From Botryococcus braunii (Eukaryota > Chlorophyta > Trebouxiophyceae): 64,000 bases of DNA. This document shows positions 51,581 to 62,065 of this stretch, one piece after another. Location: positions 33,022-97,021 of the forward strand of contig KV908699.1 of assembly GCA_002005505.1 (NCBI GenBank), read 5' to 3'. The translations under genes and the position numbers were made by a program. The notes under the pieces are model-generated. The model did not search any database. It was given only the letters and a program-made list of their open reading frames with translations, and was not told the DNA's origin. Every line of letters starts with the position of its first letter. The first letter of the stretch is position 1.

Positions 51581-51779
51581 TGTAACAGGGAGAATTACAC
51601 AACGGCACGGAGACCAAGAACTAGCAATAATATTCTGTAACAAACAGACGGCATCCACCTCATGCTCTATGTTCCTTGTGTCTTCTTATTGTTCTTCTTA
51701 TGCTCGTGACATTAGGGACACATTCGAGACACCTACAACGCGTACACGCGCTACCAAACCGCTAGGGACCAAAACACCT

Positions 51780-51784
<5 letters not shown>
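51581..51784 (-). repeat. 5' LTR of the gag-only element
   Basis: About 204 bp matching 38409-38613. The outer end, ...CTATTAC, runs straight into a (TG)n microsatellite, and the expected terminal A is absent. Confidence 0.8.
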
Positions 51785-51811
<27 letters not shown>

Positions 51812-51858
51812 TGGGGGGGGGGGTGTATTTGTGTGTGTGTGTGTGTGTATTTGTGTGT

Positions 51859-51901
<43 letters not shown>

Positions 51902-51915
51902 GGGTGGGGGGGGGG
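51785..51915. repeat. (TG)n and poly-G tracts right of the gag-only element
   Basis: The TG array starts directly at the outer end of the LTR and is likely the other half of the array ending at 38408. Confidence 0.88.
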
Positions 51916-52600
51916 GGAGGGGGGAGGGGAGGGGGGAGATGCTTAAGTATGGTGCAGCCCTGATCTCGAGTTGAGAGAGGCGAATTAAGCAAAGTGTTGG
52001 GTGATGGAGGAGAGATACTTCTAGGAAGGAGGGAATGAAAGGGGCAAGCGCGAATGTTAGGAAGGGCGTGTATGGGAGAGAGGGAGGCTGAAGAATGGGT
52101 GTGCATTATCCGGAGTGACAGCATCAAGAAAATTGATCGTAAATGCAAAAGAGCAGCCAAATAGCCACCCCAGCATCCACTTAACGGAGCAAGGACAAAA
52201 GAAGCTCTGGGGGGCAAGCGCACTAGTCAGAAAAGCAGACTTTTGAGAAGGGAAGCTTCCCTTCTTAAGCTTGGGCACGAAATTACTTGGCCAAGCCAAG
52301 GCCTTCTGAGAGAGAAGTGAATATATCTCAGGCCCCCGGGGCCCGAATTGTCACCGGTCGACAGCCGAACAGCTGCAGCTGTAAAAAATATATAGATCGG
52401 GCAAAAATTGTTAGTCACATTGTTGGAATGTATAAATCTTTGGTCTCACACGCGGCTGTACTACAGTGTAAAAAGTTCGTTATTCTAGCGGGTGTGAAAC
52501 GATGACGCGAACTGCTCGTAGGCCATGACGGAGACGCCTGAAGTTATGACTACAGATCTTTTCAAAAGCATTGCTCTCAGACAAGCCCTCCCAGTTCAAG
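51916..52600. other. Upstream region of paralogue 2
   Basis: No gene was recognised. A TATAAATC word near 52430 lies about 170 bases before the start codon and is a weak promoter candidate. Several short upstream open frames precede the ATG. Confidence 0.3.
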
Positions 52601-53562
52601 ATGATCTACTTGCTTTCGATCGCGAGTTTGCTCGTATTCATGGATGGTTTTCAGCCGATCTTGGGGCAAGCGGCATGCCCGACCGCAACCCATACCGTCG
52701 CTTCCAAGTTTGTCATTTCGGCACCACCAGACGATAGTATAGACAACATTCAAAAACTGCCTGGATGCTTAGGTTTGCAAACTTGCCAGATGACATCTGT
52801 TCAGTGGGGACAGTGCGGTTCTGCCAAGGTCCAGACGATTGAAGGGGCCCAGAAGGCGGCAACTGTTTCATTATCTCCAGCTGGGTGCACAGAAGTATAT
52901 AACTGTAATGGAATTTTTGTGGATGCTGAGACATATAACGCGGTAAGGTCGAACGGCGTGAGCGAGAGTAACCCTTCATGACCAGGCAACTTGGCCTGGC
53001 TTCTTTTTCCGATGGATTATGGTGAACTCATCCGCACAATTTTATTCGAGAGTAAGAGGTTAGGAGGTTTCGAGAGAGATTGCAAAGTCTTCAGTCCACC
53101 TTACTGCAACTATGGTTGGTGTTTTGGTTAAAGGTTACAGGCGAAGCGTGCTCCACAACGAACTTTGGAGGGCAATCTGCGGCTGTTTGTGCTGGCGTCT
53201 TGCTTCCGTCTATGACTCTGCAAGCAATAACAGGTGGACAATGCGAACCAGTCAAAAACTGCTCTCAGCTACGAAAACGACAGCTGCTGGCTGCTTCTGG
53301 GGACCTCAAATGCAGCTCTGTGAAAGTTACTCTAGCAGCACAATCCCAGACGCAGGCAACACTCATCCAGCAGAAATTGCAGGGTGCCGGGGCACTGTCC
53401 GAGCTTGGCACATGCCTTGGAACTCAGTTGGCATCGATTGGGCCAAACAGTGCGTGCCCCGCTACTCATATCTTGCACAGCAATGTAATTGATTTTTCTG
53501 TAGCACGGATAGGGTTTTGGGAATGCATTTTGTGGACAAGACTTTCTTTCACTCGGACTTAG
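52601..53562 (+). CDS. Secreted cysteine-rich protein of unknown function, paralogue 2, 2 exons
   Basis: Exon 1 is 52601-52942 and exon 2 starts at 53134 after AAAG. The junction is phase 0, as in the paralogue at 35597-36735. The ATG at 52601 opens a signal peptide with the core IYLLSIASLLVFM, before GQAACP. Shared blocks are PGCLGLQTC, WGQCGSAKV and AGCTEVYNCNG in exon 1, and VCAGVLLP, KNCSQLRKRQLLAA, LKCSSVKVTLAA and LGTCLGTQLASIGPN in exon 2. Spacing of the six exon 1 cysteines is kept. The C-terminus is unsure: the frame runs to TAG at 53562, but a donor-like GTAATT after 53482 could lead to another exon. The gene lies divergent to its paralogue, with about 16 kb of retrotransposon and repeat between. 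Function unknown. Confidence 0.62.
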
Positions 53563-55920
53563 ATGAAAGACTGCATGTGGCTATCAACAGACAAACAAGT
53601 GTGCAATCTTGGGATAATAGCTTCGGTGGTTCTCACCAGTGGGGCACTGCAGGGGTGACTCCGCTGCCAGGCCCATAGAAGGTGCCAAAGGCAGACTGCA
53701 AATGCGCGTGGCTTTCAGACTGGAAGCAGGCGCTGCCTATCTTGACTCACTGCAGCTGGCATCCTTGGAAACTCTTCCAGTCTGGGAGGACGGAGCGGTC
53801 AAACATGCATCTCACCTTCCGGTTGCGCTACTGCTGTCGTACAATGTGACAATCATGGTGTGTGCTCGGCACTGAAGAACCATCCGAGGGGTTGAGGTAT
53901 ATGGTTTTGGATGGGTTGTTGCCGGCCCTCCCATTCCAGCAAGTTTCCCACCCAGTCACGGAGCCCAATAATTGAATAAGCCTGGGCCGATGGTTCGCCC
54001 AGAAATATGTGCACTTCCCGCCACCCCTTTCTTTCTGTCTCCTACAGCAAGGCACTGTGTGGTTTGCTCTCCCGCCTAGGTCAGACACAGACATGTGAAT
54101 GCGCAGGATGAGTGGGGTCGTGAGGGCCAAGCTGGAGAGACACTTTAGCAAAGACGCTGCAGGGCACCATTTGATAGTTATGACATTTGATAGTTTTAAT
54201 TTGAAAGTGAAGATCTCCCCTGCCGGGAAGTGCACAATTCACCTCCTTTTCCCGGACAGCTAGTGCTGAGCTAGCTCCTGCGCGCATGGTGGTCCTCATG
54301 ACAGGCAGGTATTACATGCGATTGGGTACACTTTGGTTACGAGTCATTACCTCAATGGATGTCGGCCGGATTGATGTAGAGGAGACCCTTCTACTGGGTC
54401 TTCGTCGAGGGCGCAAGTGGGTTTCTCAAGTAAGTGAAGGCCGACATTATGGCCAGTGCTTAAAGTTTTAGGGGAGCAAAAGCTATCTGAAGTCAAAGGG
54501 GCTATCTGTACATTTGTACCATTTTTTCTGGTCTCTTTCGGGAACGTGTGGCAGGATTTTACAGTGCGTTCGGTTGCCCAATGGGGCAAGGATTATGTGC
54601 GACAAGGGATTTTTGCGGTGCAAGGGGATTTTGAAGGAGTATCACAGTTTCTGTTGTGCATGGCCATGTAGTGAACCTCCAGCATTTGTACTTCTGGCGA
54701 TGTTCCTGGCACGAAAGTAGGGTTTTGTGTGTGTTGGAGTTGTTCTATGGGGTTCTCCGGGAAAGGAATTGATTGTGATATAATTGTAGTTGTTGTGCAT
54801 GTTGGAAAGGGCATCCCCTTGTCTGGATGACGTGTGGTTCGGCCATGTGCCCACACAGGTGGGGGATTATGATCGTCATATCCTGGGGGTGGTTTGTGGA
54901 ACAAGGATTAGGACTGCTACACTCAATACAACATTTAGCGTCCGAATGACGATGCCCATGTTGGCATTCCAGCATGAATCCCTTGGGAAGTGACATTGGA
55001 ACACGTAGGGGGTTTGAGAAGAACTAGGCTGTGTTGGAGGAACACAAATGGTTGTGTTGCTGGACAAGTGGAAGCCAGGACGTGGGGGAAGTCCTGTGAT
55101 CATTCATCCATGAACTGCAATCTTTATGACTGGCTCGGTCAATACTACTGCCGTTGCATTGTTCTGAACGTTGTATCACGAACTCTTTGCGAAATTAAGA
55201 GGCGTGGGTAGCTCGCAGACCGGCATTGTTAGCACAATGCTGGTTTGCACCGATATTTTGTCGGTATAGTCAGTTTATTCTAAAATCAAGGCACTTCCTC
55301 ATCGGCTTTGGAAGGGCTTTTTACTTTGAAGGCAGCGATGTTGACAGTGATGGAAAGGGCATGTCGTTATGCAATTCAGCATGGCGTTCCGCGTACATGG
55401 CCCTCTTAGCCCTGTGTGCTCATGATATTGTGCAGGGCAGTTAAAAGCGTCTGCACTGTTGAGTCTGTCCGCATGCGGAATTTGGATAGGTAGCTCGATA
55501 TCATTTAAATGACTGCGTGACGGCTGATGCGATACCTCCGTTTCACTCTGAAGCGGTGTTCTGCTTAAAACACACCGAAGAGTTGAAAAGTCCCTTTTTG
55601 AAACAAAACCTACAGTGCGTTTCAGGTCCCATGCTGCCAGACATGCAATATCTTGTTCTTCATGGAAATGGTTGAACACCGTTCTCCCTGTCCCCCCGTC
55701 TCCCTCTCCCTCCCCTTCCCCCTCTCTCTCTGCTCATACACCTTCCGTGTGTCTGGTGGGCTTCCCATCCGTCTTGAGGCCCCAACCACCTCTGGTCGAG
55801 CGTGCCCCTGCATCTCTGTCTTTTCGTCCCACCCCCATCCCCCCCCCCCAATTCTCACCCCAAGCCCCCTTGCCCCGTACCAAACTTCCTATGAGGGCCT
55901 GATAGGAAGTGGGGGTAGGG
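53563..55920. other. Intergenic region right of paralogue 2, no gene recognised
   Basis: Only short frames occur, without family resemblance. One frame at 54286-54432 ends at a strong donor-like GTAAGT and could be an exon of an unrecognised gene, but no partner exon was found. Confidence 0.4.
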
Positions 55921-55927
55921 GACAAGG

Positions 55928-56444
<517 letters not shown>

Positions 56445-57890
56445 CTATAGATAGATAGAGATTGCAAGTGCGCAAGAGGGAGGGGAGGGGGGTGGGCGAG
56501 GGCTCGCACCTAAGCGCGTGCATGCAACCTGCACGCGGCTTTGAACCAATCACTGATTCTGGATTCTGAGAAGTGCCCACATTGAAGTCATTATACCTTT
56601 TTTACTGCCAGCCGCAATGGCGTCCTTAGACCAATAATATTATTCAAACCAGAAGTGCACGTTAATTGATGTTCTGTTGTTTGAGAGTTGACAGCTTAGC
56701 TCTGGTTGTGTTGGAAATGTGCGCCGTGGGAGTACTCCACGCCACGCTCACGCTCCATGCCATGCACCCTCCCTCCGTAAAGACACTCAAACCCACCCGT
56801 AATACAAGTCAAATCACAATCTGTTTACCAATGCGTGCGGTCATCTTACTCCTATTGTTATGAAACATGGTGGAGGATGGAGAAATCGAGCTTTTTAGGG
56901 TCAAATGAACCTGTAAAGAACACCATAATGTTACCCCAGTGACATCCTTCACTTCCAGGAACTGTATCCAAGATGTACCACCGGGAGGGGCGGGATCTGT
57001 TCAATTGGTTACGGCTTTTGAACCATAGCTTGACGGGGTTGTAAGGGACACCACTACTTCATTCACAGTCCAAAATTTCATGTTAAATCACGACCGGTCT
57101 CGGACCGGGGTTAGATCCAGATGAGTTCAAGTAAACTCAATGGATCATCCCAAGAAGATTCAAACAGATAATACAACCTCCCCTCAACCTTCAGAAACGT
57201 TTGTGAAAACGTAACGGCATATCCGCCATCACATGACTGGTGGTGAAGCTAGCAATCCAGTGATGGCGGTGGTAAGTTAAAGAGCTAATATATATGTGTT
57301 CCTACTCAAACGTATGCATACGGTGGTGGCCAACCATGTGCTGTATTTAAAATCTAAATAAGACTGATAATTTGTGGGTTTTGCTTGGCTGCTGTGCGAC
57401 CCGTGTTGCTAGTAGCTGGCACTTGTAAGGGTAGTCTGGCGCATTCGCGCATTGAGTCTGGCCCTTTTACCACGCGTGAAGCGTGGTTAGCATGGCGTTT
57501 TTAGGATACAGGCTGTATGTAACTTTGCAGACGTGGCATGCTGCAGGCATGCAGGAGTTCAGTTACGAGGAAGTAAATATTGGAGATGCGAGGTGATGGG
57601 GAGAACTCACAATTTGCAATCTATGGCGTTGTCCTCTGCTATTTCCACATGCCCTGCACCCAGGCCCTTCATCGGCCAGTCAGCAACGTCCACACTGTGG
57701 TTGTGTCAATAAGTCAATCTCTTCCGGAATGAAGAAACAGGAGAGGAGCCTGTTGCGATAGAGAGCCACCACGGGCCCGTCTGGGCCAATGGCTGGACCC
57801 ATAATTGCTTTAAAGTGGAACAAAATACTACCTTCTCTGAAATAACTACAATCCCCTCCCGGTGAGGCTAGGGTTGTGGCCATGGCCACA
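56445..57890. other. Intergenic region left of the copia element, no gene recognised
   Basis: Mixed-composition sequence with short frames on both strands and nothing I could assign. Confidence 0.4.
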
Positions 57891-58202
57891 TGTGAAAGGT
57901 TATGGGCAGAGAGAACACCTGTAAGTCCGCAAAGGATTTGTCAATGCACTGTAGAGGTTTCGTAAGTCAGACCTCGACACACCCTTTGGCGCGACTGATA
58001 CAGGTTCGTCAGGAGCGCCTTCTGTTGCGGCAACCAAAAAACAAGTTCGACTGTCTCAAAGACAAATCAAATATGCAAGAGCAAGCTTCAATTTGCATCA
58101 AACAGACAGGACTTCCAGTCCGTGGCTCAGGATTCGGCCAACCAAACGAATGCTGAGGCTGTCGCCTCCAGCAATTAAATACCTGACCGTGTTTGGCGCC
58201 CA

Positions 58203-58228
58203 AGGGACTCGATAAAAGTCGAGTCCCT
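58203..58228. repeat. Hairpin-forming inverted repeat in the copia 3' LTR
   Basis: The arms AGGGACTCGA and TCGAGTCCCT flank a short A-rich loop. The same hairpin is kept at 61585-61610 in the solo LTR. It could be an RNA structure near the transcript end. Confidence 0.7.
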
Positions 58229-58361
58229 CAAAACTTCCCACTCCAAAAGGTCCCTAATTGGTAATCCAATACGTATGATGTGTTTAGACAATAAACTAAA
58301 GGTCCCATGTTATGTACCTAATTAAACACACTGATGTGGCTGCCTAAGAATTAGTTTGACT

Positions 58362-58385
58362 GACCTCGAATACGTATTCGAGGTC
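58362..58385. repeat. 24-bp perfect palindrome in the copia 3' LTR
   Basis: Half-site GACCTCGAATAC followed by its exact reverse complement. It is kept unchanged in the solo LTR at 61426-61449. Confidence 0.85.
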
Positions 58386-58695
58386 CCAAAAACAAATTCC
58401 ACTGAGTGCCACGATGATGTGTGAGTCAATGCAAAGTTGTCCTAACCTCTTCGTGAAGTTACGTGAGGAAGACTGAAGTCTGTCAGGGAGTTATGTCGCT
58501 TCACAGCCAAGTTCCTAGGACTAGCTGGGAGACATATGCAGTAGTTTACACCTAAGGCACAACAGTGTCGTGCCGTCCAGGGCAGCCTGGCATGCACGAC
58601 TGTTTTGCCTAGGATGAGTCAGAAGAATACCTCTGAATAAGTCCAACAGTAATGCTCCCTAAGTAATTACCTGATCTAGGTCATTACCTACAACA

Positions 58696-58704
58696 CTTCC
58701 CCTT
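58696..58704 (-). other. Polypurine tract of the copia element
   Basis: AAGGGGAAG on the minus strand lies directly before the 3' LTR. Confidence 0.75.
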
Positions 58705-58882
58705 GGACGTTTCAGAGGTCCAGCTATTGTACTACTTCCCAGGCAACGCCCACTGTAGTACATGCTTCTGGGTCAGGCGTGCTTCGGGGGAGTTACTAGT
58801 GAAGGAGGTAGCTAATCTCCTCACCCTCCGCCTTTGCCCGTGGTCACTCGGTCATGGTGAACACCAGCCGGAAAGTAAGACG

Positions 58883-59716
58883 TCACTCGCGGGAAACGAC
58901 ACCAAGTGTATTGCGGTGAATCTTGAACAACACAGGGACGAGTGGTTTCGTAAAGATGTCCACCACATTCTTCTGGGTGGGTACATACTTCACGTCCACG
59001 TCACCTTGAATGACGGCAGCACGTGCATGGTGAAATGCCACAGCAACATGCTTGGTGTACTTGGAATTTACAAGATTCCGTAAATTCCGAACACACCCAG
59101 AGTTATCAATGAACAGAGGAGGTTTCCACACATCAACATGAATCTCCTCCAAGAAACCGCGAAGCCAAATGGCTTCTTTGACAGCATGACTAGCAGCTCG
59201 AAACTCAGATTCCACTGTTGATGTAGCAGTGGCACTTTGTTTCTTGCTGCCCCAAACAACCGACCCACCATAAACTTGGAACACGAAACCTGTAGTGGAT
59301 GCTCGCATATCTAGATCACCTGCATAGTCGGCATCGACATAACCCTCAAGAGGAGATGTGCCCCCACCAAGCTGGAGTGCAAGATCCCGAGTGTCCTTCA
59401 AATACCGGACCACACGAAGACCTTCTTGCATGTGTGCCGTGGTAGGTGTGCCCCTATACCGTGAAAGAACGCCTACCGCATGAGCAATATCAGGACGTGT
59501 GGTATTAGCCAAATACACAAGAGAGCCAATTAGCTCACAGTAACGATGCCCGGGTTCCAAAGCAACCCCAGCCCCATCAATGGGGTTGGACTGACTGGAG
59601 TGACTGGTGTGCACAAATGATTTACTCATGGGTGTGTCATAGGCCCGTGTGTCACCACTAAGTCCAAAACTGTCCACCAATGCATCTATCTTCAGCCCAC
59701 CACTCATCCACATCAG
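58883..59716 (-). CDS. Copia Pol C-terminal part: end of reverse transcriptase and RNase H
   Basis: An open frame of 276 residues following, in the same frame, the TAG at 59717-59719. It reads LKIDALVDSFGLS, then the copia connection block GSLVYLANTTRPDIAHAVG. RNase H has YVDADYAGDLDMRASTTG, the glutamate in STVESEF and the aspartate in FIDNSGC. The end NVVDIFTKPL is typical of copia Pol. Without readthrough or an upstream start it would not be made. Confidence 0.85.
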   Translation of the reverse strand: MMWMSGGLKIDALVDSFGLSGDTRAYDTPMSKSFVHTSHSSQSNPIDGAGVALEPGHRYCELIGSLVYLANTTRPDIAHAVGVLSRYRGTPTTAHMQEGLRVVRYLKDTRDLALQLGGGTSPLEGYVDADYAGDLDMRASTTGFVFQVYGGSVVWGSKKQSATATSTVESEFRAASHAVKEAIWLRGFLEEIHVDVWKPPLFIDNSGCVRNLRNLVNSKYTKHVAVAFHHARAAVIQGDVDVKYVPTQKNVVDIFTKPLVPVLFKIHRNTLGVVSRE

Positions 59717-60868
59717 CTACCGCTCTCGATCTCGAACAATCTGACATCCAAGGAAATCCTTGACTTCCCCAAGATCATGAATAGAGAACTCTTTCCCTAT
59801 GGTCTCCGTAAAGGCCAATACACGTGGGAGAGCCTTTGACATGATCAGCATGTCGTCTACAAAGAGAACCAAATACACAGGATCTTCCCCTCGAACATTT
59901 GACACATAGATTCCTGCATCTAACATGCATGCAGTAAATCCATGTTTAGCCAGTGTGGCATCAAGCGTATGATACCAGGCACGTGGAGCTTGTTTGAGGC
60001 CGTACAGAGCCTTACGCAAGCGACACACTTGGGGACCACCATTGTGAAATCCTGGAGGTTGAGTAACGTAAACCTCTTCCTCCAGATCCCCATTCAAAAA
60101 GGCCGTTTTTATATCGAGCTGATGAATTTCCATATCCTCAGCAGCTGCCTTACACAGAAGAACACGTCGAGCCCCAAAACTACTGGTGGGTGCGAAGACT
60201 TCGTCCACATCAATACCCTGAATTTGACGACATCCTTGTGCAACAAGACGATCCTTGTACCTTATAACATTACCATGGGCATCGACTTTTACAGAATAGA
60301 TCCAGTGAACTGGGATGACTTTCTTTCCTCTGGGTCTTTCAGTGTACTCAAAGCACTCATGAGCATCGAGAGAGTTCTTCTCCTCGATCATGGCTTGTTC
60401 CCAAAACACCCACTGATCAGACATTCGTGCCTCACGATAGTTACTTGGTACAGGAATCTTGCTAAATCTCACTCCTGCAGGACTAGCAAGGCAAGCACGT
60501 AGAAAAGCAATACTGGCAGGTTCACTGGCATCCCCTCCTGAATCCGCGGTACGGAACACACATGAAGGCATCTCCCCACTGGGTTCTGCCCCATCTTGCT
60601 CATGCAAAATGTCTCTAACAATCCTGGCAGATCCTGCCCATGGATTATCTGAGCTCTGCCTTGTGGCAGATGGCAGATTATCAAAGAATGCAACCTTGCC
60701 TCTGGATCTCATCTGACCCACTACTCTCCGTGCTTCCTGACTCCCGCTCTCATCTTCTCTCACAGCAGCAGCAGTTATCATCTCTTCATGTTCACATACC
60801 ATCTCAGAATGGTCCACTGCGTCATGCACATTGCTAACTCGAAATCGAGTTTGGCAGATCCTGCCCAT
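59717..60868 (-). CDS. Copia Pol reverse transcriptase domain, ends at a premature TAG
   Basis: 383 residues. Blocks in order are WVFWEQAMIEEKNSLDAHEC, VIPVHWIYSVKVDAHGNVIR, YKDRLVAQGCRQIQGIDVDE, DIKTAFLNGDLEEEVYVTQP, RLRKALYGLKQAPRAWY and the catalytic LVLFVDDMLIM (the copia form of YxDD). The frame stops at TAG just after DFLGCQIVRDRER, in mid-domain. The 5' end of this frame lies in the tandem duplication, so the apparent start is an artefact of the rearrangement. Confidence 0.88.
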   Translation of the reverse strand: MGRICQTRFRVSNVHDAVDHSEMVCEHEEMITAAAVREDESGSQEARRVVGQMRSRGKVAFFDNLPSATRQSSDNPWAGSARIVRDILHEQDGAEPSGEMPSCVFRTADSGGDASEPASIAFLRACLASPAGVRFSKIPVPSNYREARMSDQWVFWEQAMIEEKNSLDAHECFEYTERPRGKKVIPVHWIYSVKVDAHGNVIRYKDRLVAQGCRQIQGIDVDEVFAPTSSFGARRVLLCKAAAEDMEIHQLDIKTAFLNGDLEEEVYVTQPPGFHNGGPQVCRLRKALYGLKQAPRAWYHTLDATLAKHGFTACMLDAGIYVSNVRGEDPVYLVLFVDDMLIMSKALPRVLAFTETIGKEFSIHDLGEVKDFLGCQIVRDRER

Positions 60869-61078
60869 GGATTATCTGAGCTCTGCCTTGTGGCAGATGG
60901 CAGATTATCAAAGAAAGCAACCTTGCCTCTGGATCTCATCTGACCCACTACTCTCCGTGCTTCCTGACTCCCGCTCTCATCTTCTCTCACAGCAGCAGCA
61001 GTTATCATCTCTTCATGTTCACATACCATCTCAGAATGGTCCATTGCGTCATGCACATTGCTAACTCGAAGTCGAGTT
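60625..61078. repeat. 227-bp tandem duplication inside copia pol
   Basis: Units 60625-60851 and 60852-61078 differ at about three visible positions. The unit length is not a multiple of three, so the duplication shifts the pol frame. Confidence 0.88.
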
Positions 61079-61110
61079 TCACGATCAGATTCACATTTTG
61101 CATTAACAAG

Positions 61111-61115
61111 CCTCC
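61111..61115. other. Target site duplication of the solo LTR, left copy (CCTCC)
   Basis: CCTCC directly before the solo LTR is repeated directly after it at 61923-61927. Confidence 0.8.
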
Positions 61116-61922
61116 TGTTGTAGGTAATGACCTAGATCAGGTAATTACTTAGGGAGCATTACTGTTGGACTTATTCAGAGGTATTCTTCTGACTCATCCT
61201 AGGCAAAACAGTCGTGCATGCCAGGCTGCCCTGGACGGCACAACACTGTTGGGTCTTAGGTGCAAACTACTGCATACTTCTTCCAGCTAGTCCTAGGAAC
61301 TTGGCTGTGAAGCGACATAATTCCTTGACAGACCTCAGTCTTCCTCACGTAACTTCACATAGAGGTTTGGACAACTTTGCATTGACTCACACAGCATCGT
61401 GGCACTCAGTGGAACTTGTTTTTGGGACCTCGAATACGTATTCGAGGTCAGTCAAACTAATTCTTAGGCGGCCACATCAGTGTGTTTAATTAGGTACAGA
61501 AAATGGGACCTTTAGGTATTTTGTCTAGGACACATCATCCGTATTGGATTACCAATTAGGGACCTTTTGGAATGAGAAGCTTTCAGGGACTCGACTTTTA
61601 TCGAGTCCCTTGGGCGCCAAACACGGTCAGGTATTCAACTGCTGGAGGCGACAGACTCGTCATTCGTTGGTTGGCCGAATCCTGTGCCACGGAATGGAAG
61701 TCCTGTCTGTTTGCTACAAGTTGAAGCTTGCTATTGCATATTTGATTTGTCTTTGAGACAGTCGCACTTGCTTTTTGGTTGCCGCAAGGGAAGGCGCTCC
61801 TGTCGAACCTGTATCAATCGCGCCAAAGGGTGTGTCGAGGTCTGACTGACGAAACCTCTACAGTGCATTGACAAATCCTTTTGCGGACTTACAGGTGTTC
61901 TCTCTGCCCATAACCTTTCACA
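61116..61922 (+). mobile_element. Solo LTR of the same copia family, inserted antisense into pol
   Basis: 807 bp from TGTTGTAGG to CCTTTCACA on the plus strand, the inverted match of the LTR at 57891-58695. It is flanked by the 5-bp duplication CCTCC. Deleting it with one CCTCC copy puts the coding sequence on both sides back in one frame through the hinge region. So this is a separate insertion later reduced to a solo LTR, not part of the host element. Confidence 0.88.
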
Positions 61923-62065
61923 CCTCCCTACAGCCTCATCACGTACATGCATAGCAACAGCATTGTCATCGCTACACTGATCAACAGCACTTGAATCACC
62001 CTCCACTGCAGAGTCAGTGTCAACTCCAGTACCCCTCCCAGTACATTCTGCTTCTCCTGCTTCCC

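Larger units (their letters stand above)
38409..51784 (-). mobile_element. Gag-only (TR-GAG-like) LTR retrotransposon, split by a nested chromovirus
   Basis: Direct repeats of about 205 bp at 38409-38613 and 51581-51784 start TGTAACAG and end CTATTACA (the last A is missing from the right copy). Read on the minus strand, the right copy is the 5' LTR. It is followed after four bases by a primer-binding-like TGGTATCGGCGA. The left copy is the 3' LTR and is preceded by a polypurine tract. Without the inserted chromovirus and one target copy, the internal part is only about 2.0 kb. It encodes gag fragments but no visible protease, reverse transcriptase or integrase. This matches the general description of non-autonomous gag-bearing LTR elements. 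The gag frame is broken, so the copy is old. Confidence 0.8.
57891..58695 (-). repeat. 3' LTR of the copia element
   Basis: On the minus strand it starts TGTTGTAGG at 58695 and ends CCTTTCACA at 57891 (805 bp). It matches the inverted copy at 61116-61922 along its whole length, with substitutions and small indels. Confidence 0.88.

Noticed and set aside
58010..61800. Long inverted repeat that could be read as a DNA transposon or hairpin element
   Set aside because: Both arms are LTRs of the copia family with TG/CA ends, and the right arm has its own target duplication, so a solo LTR explains it better.
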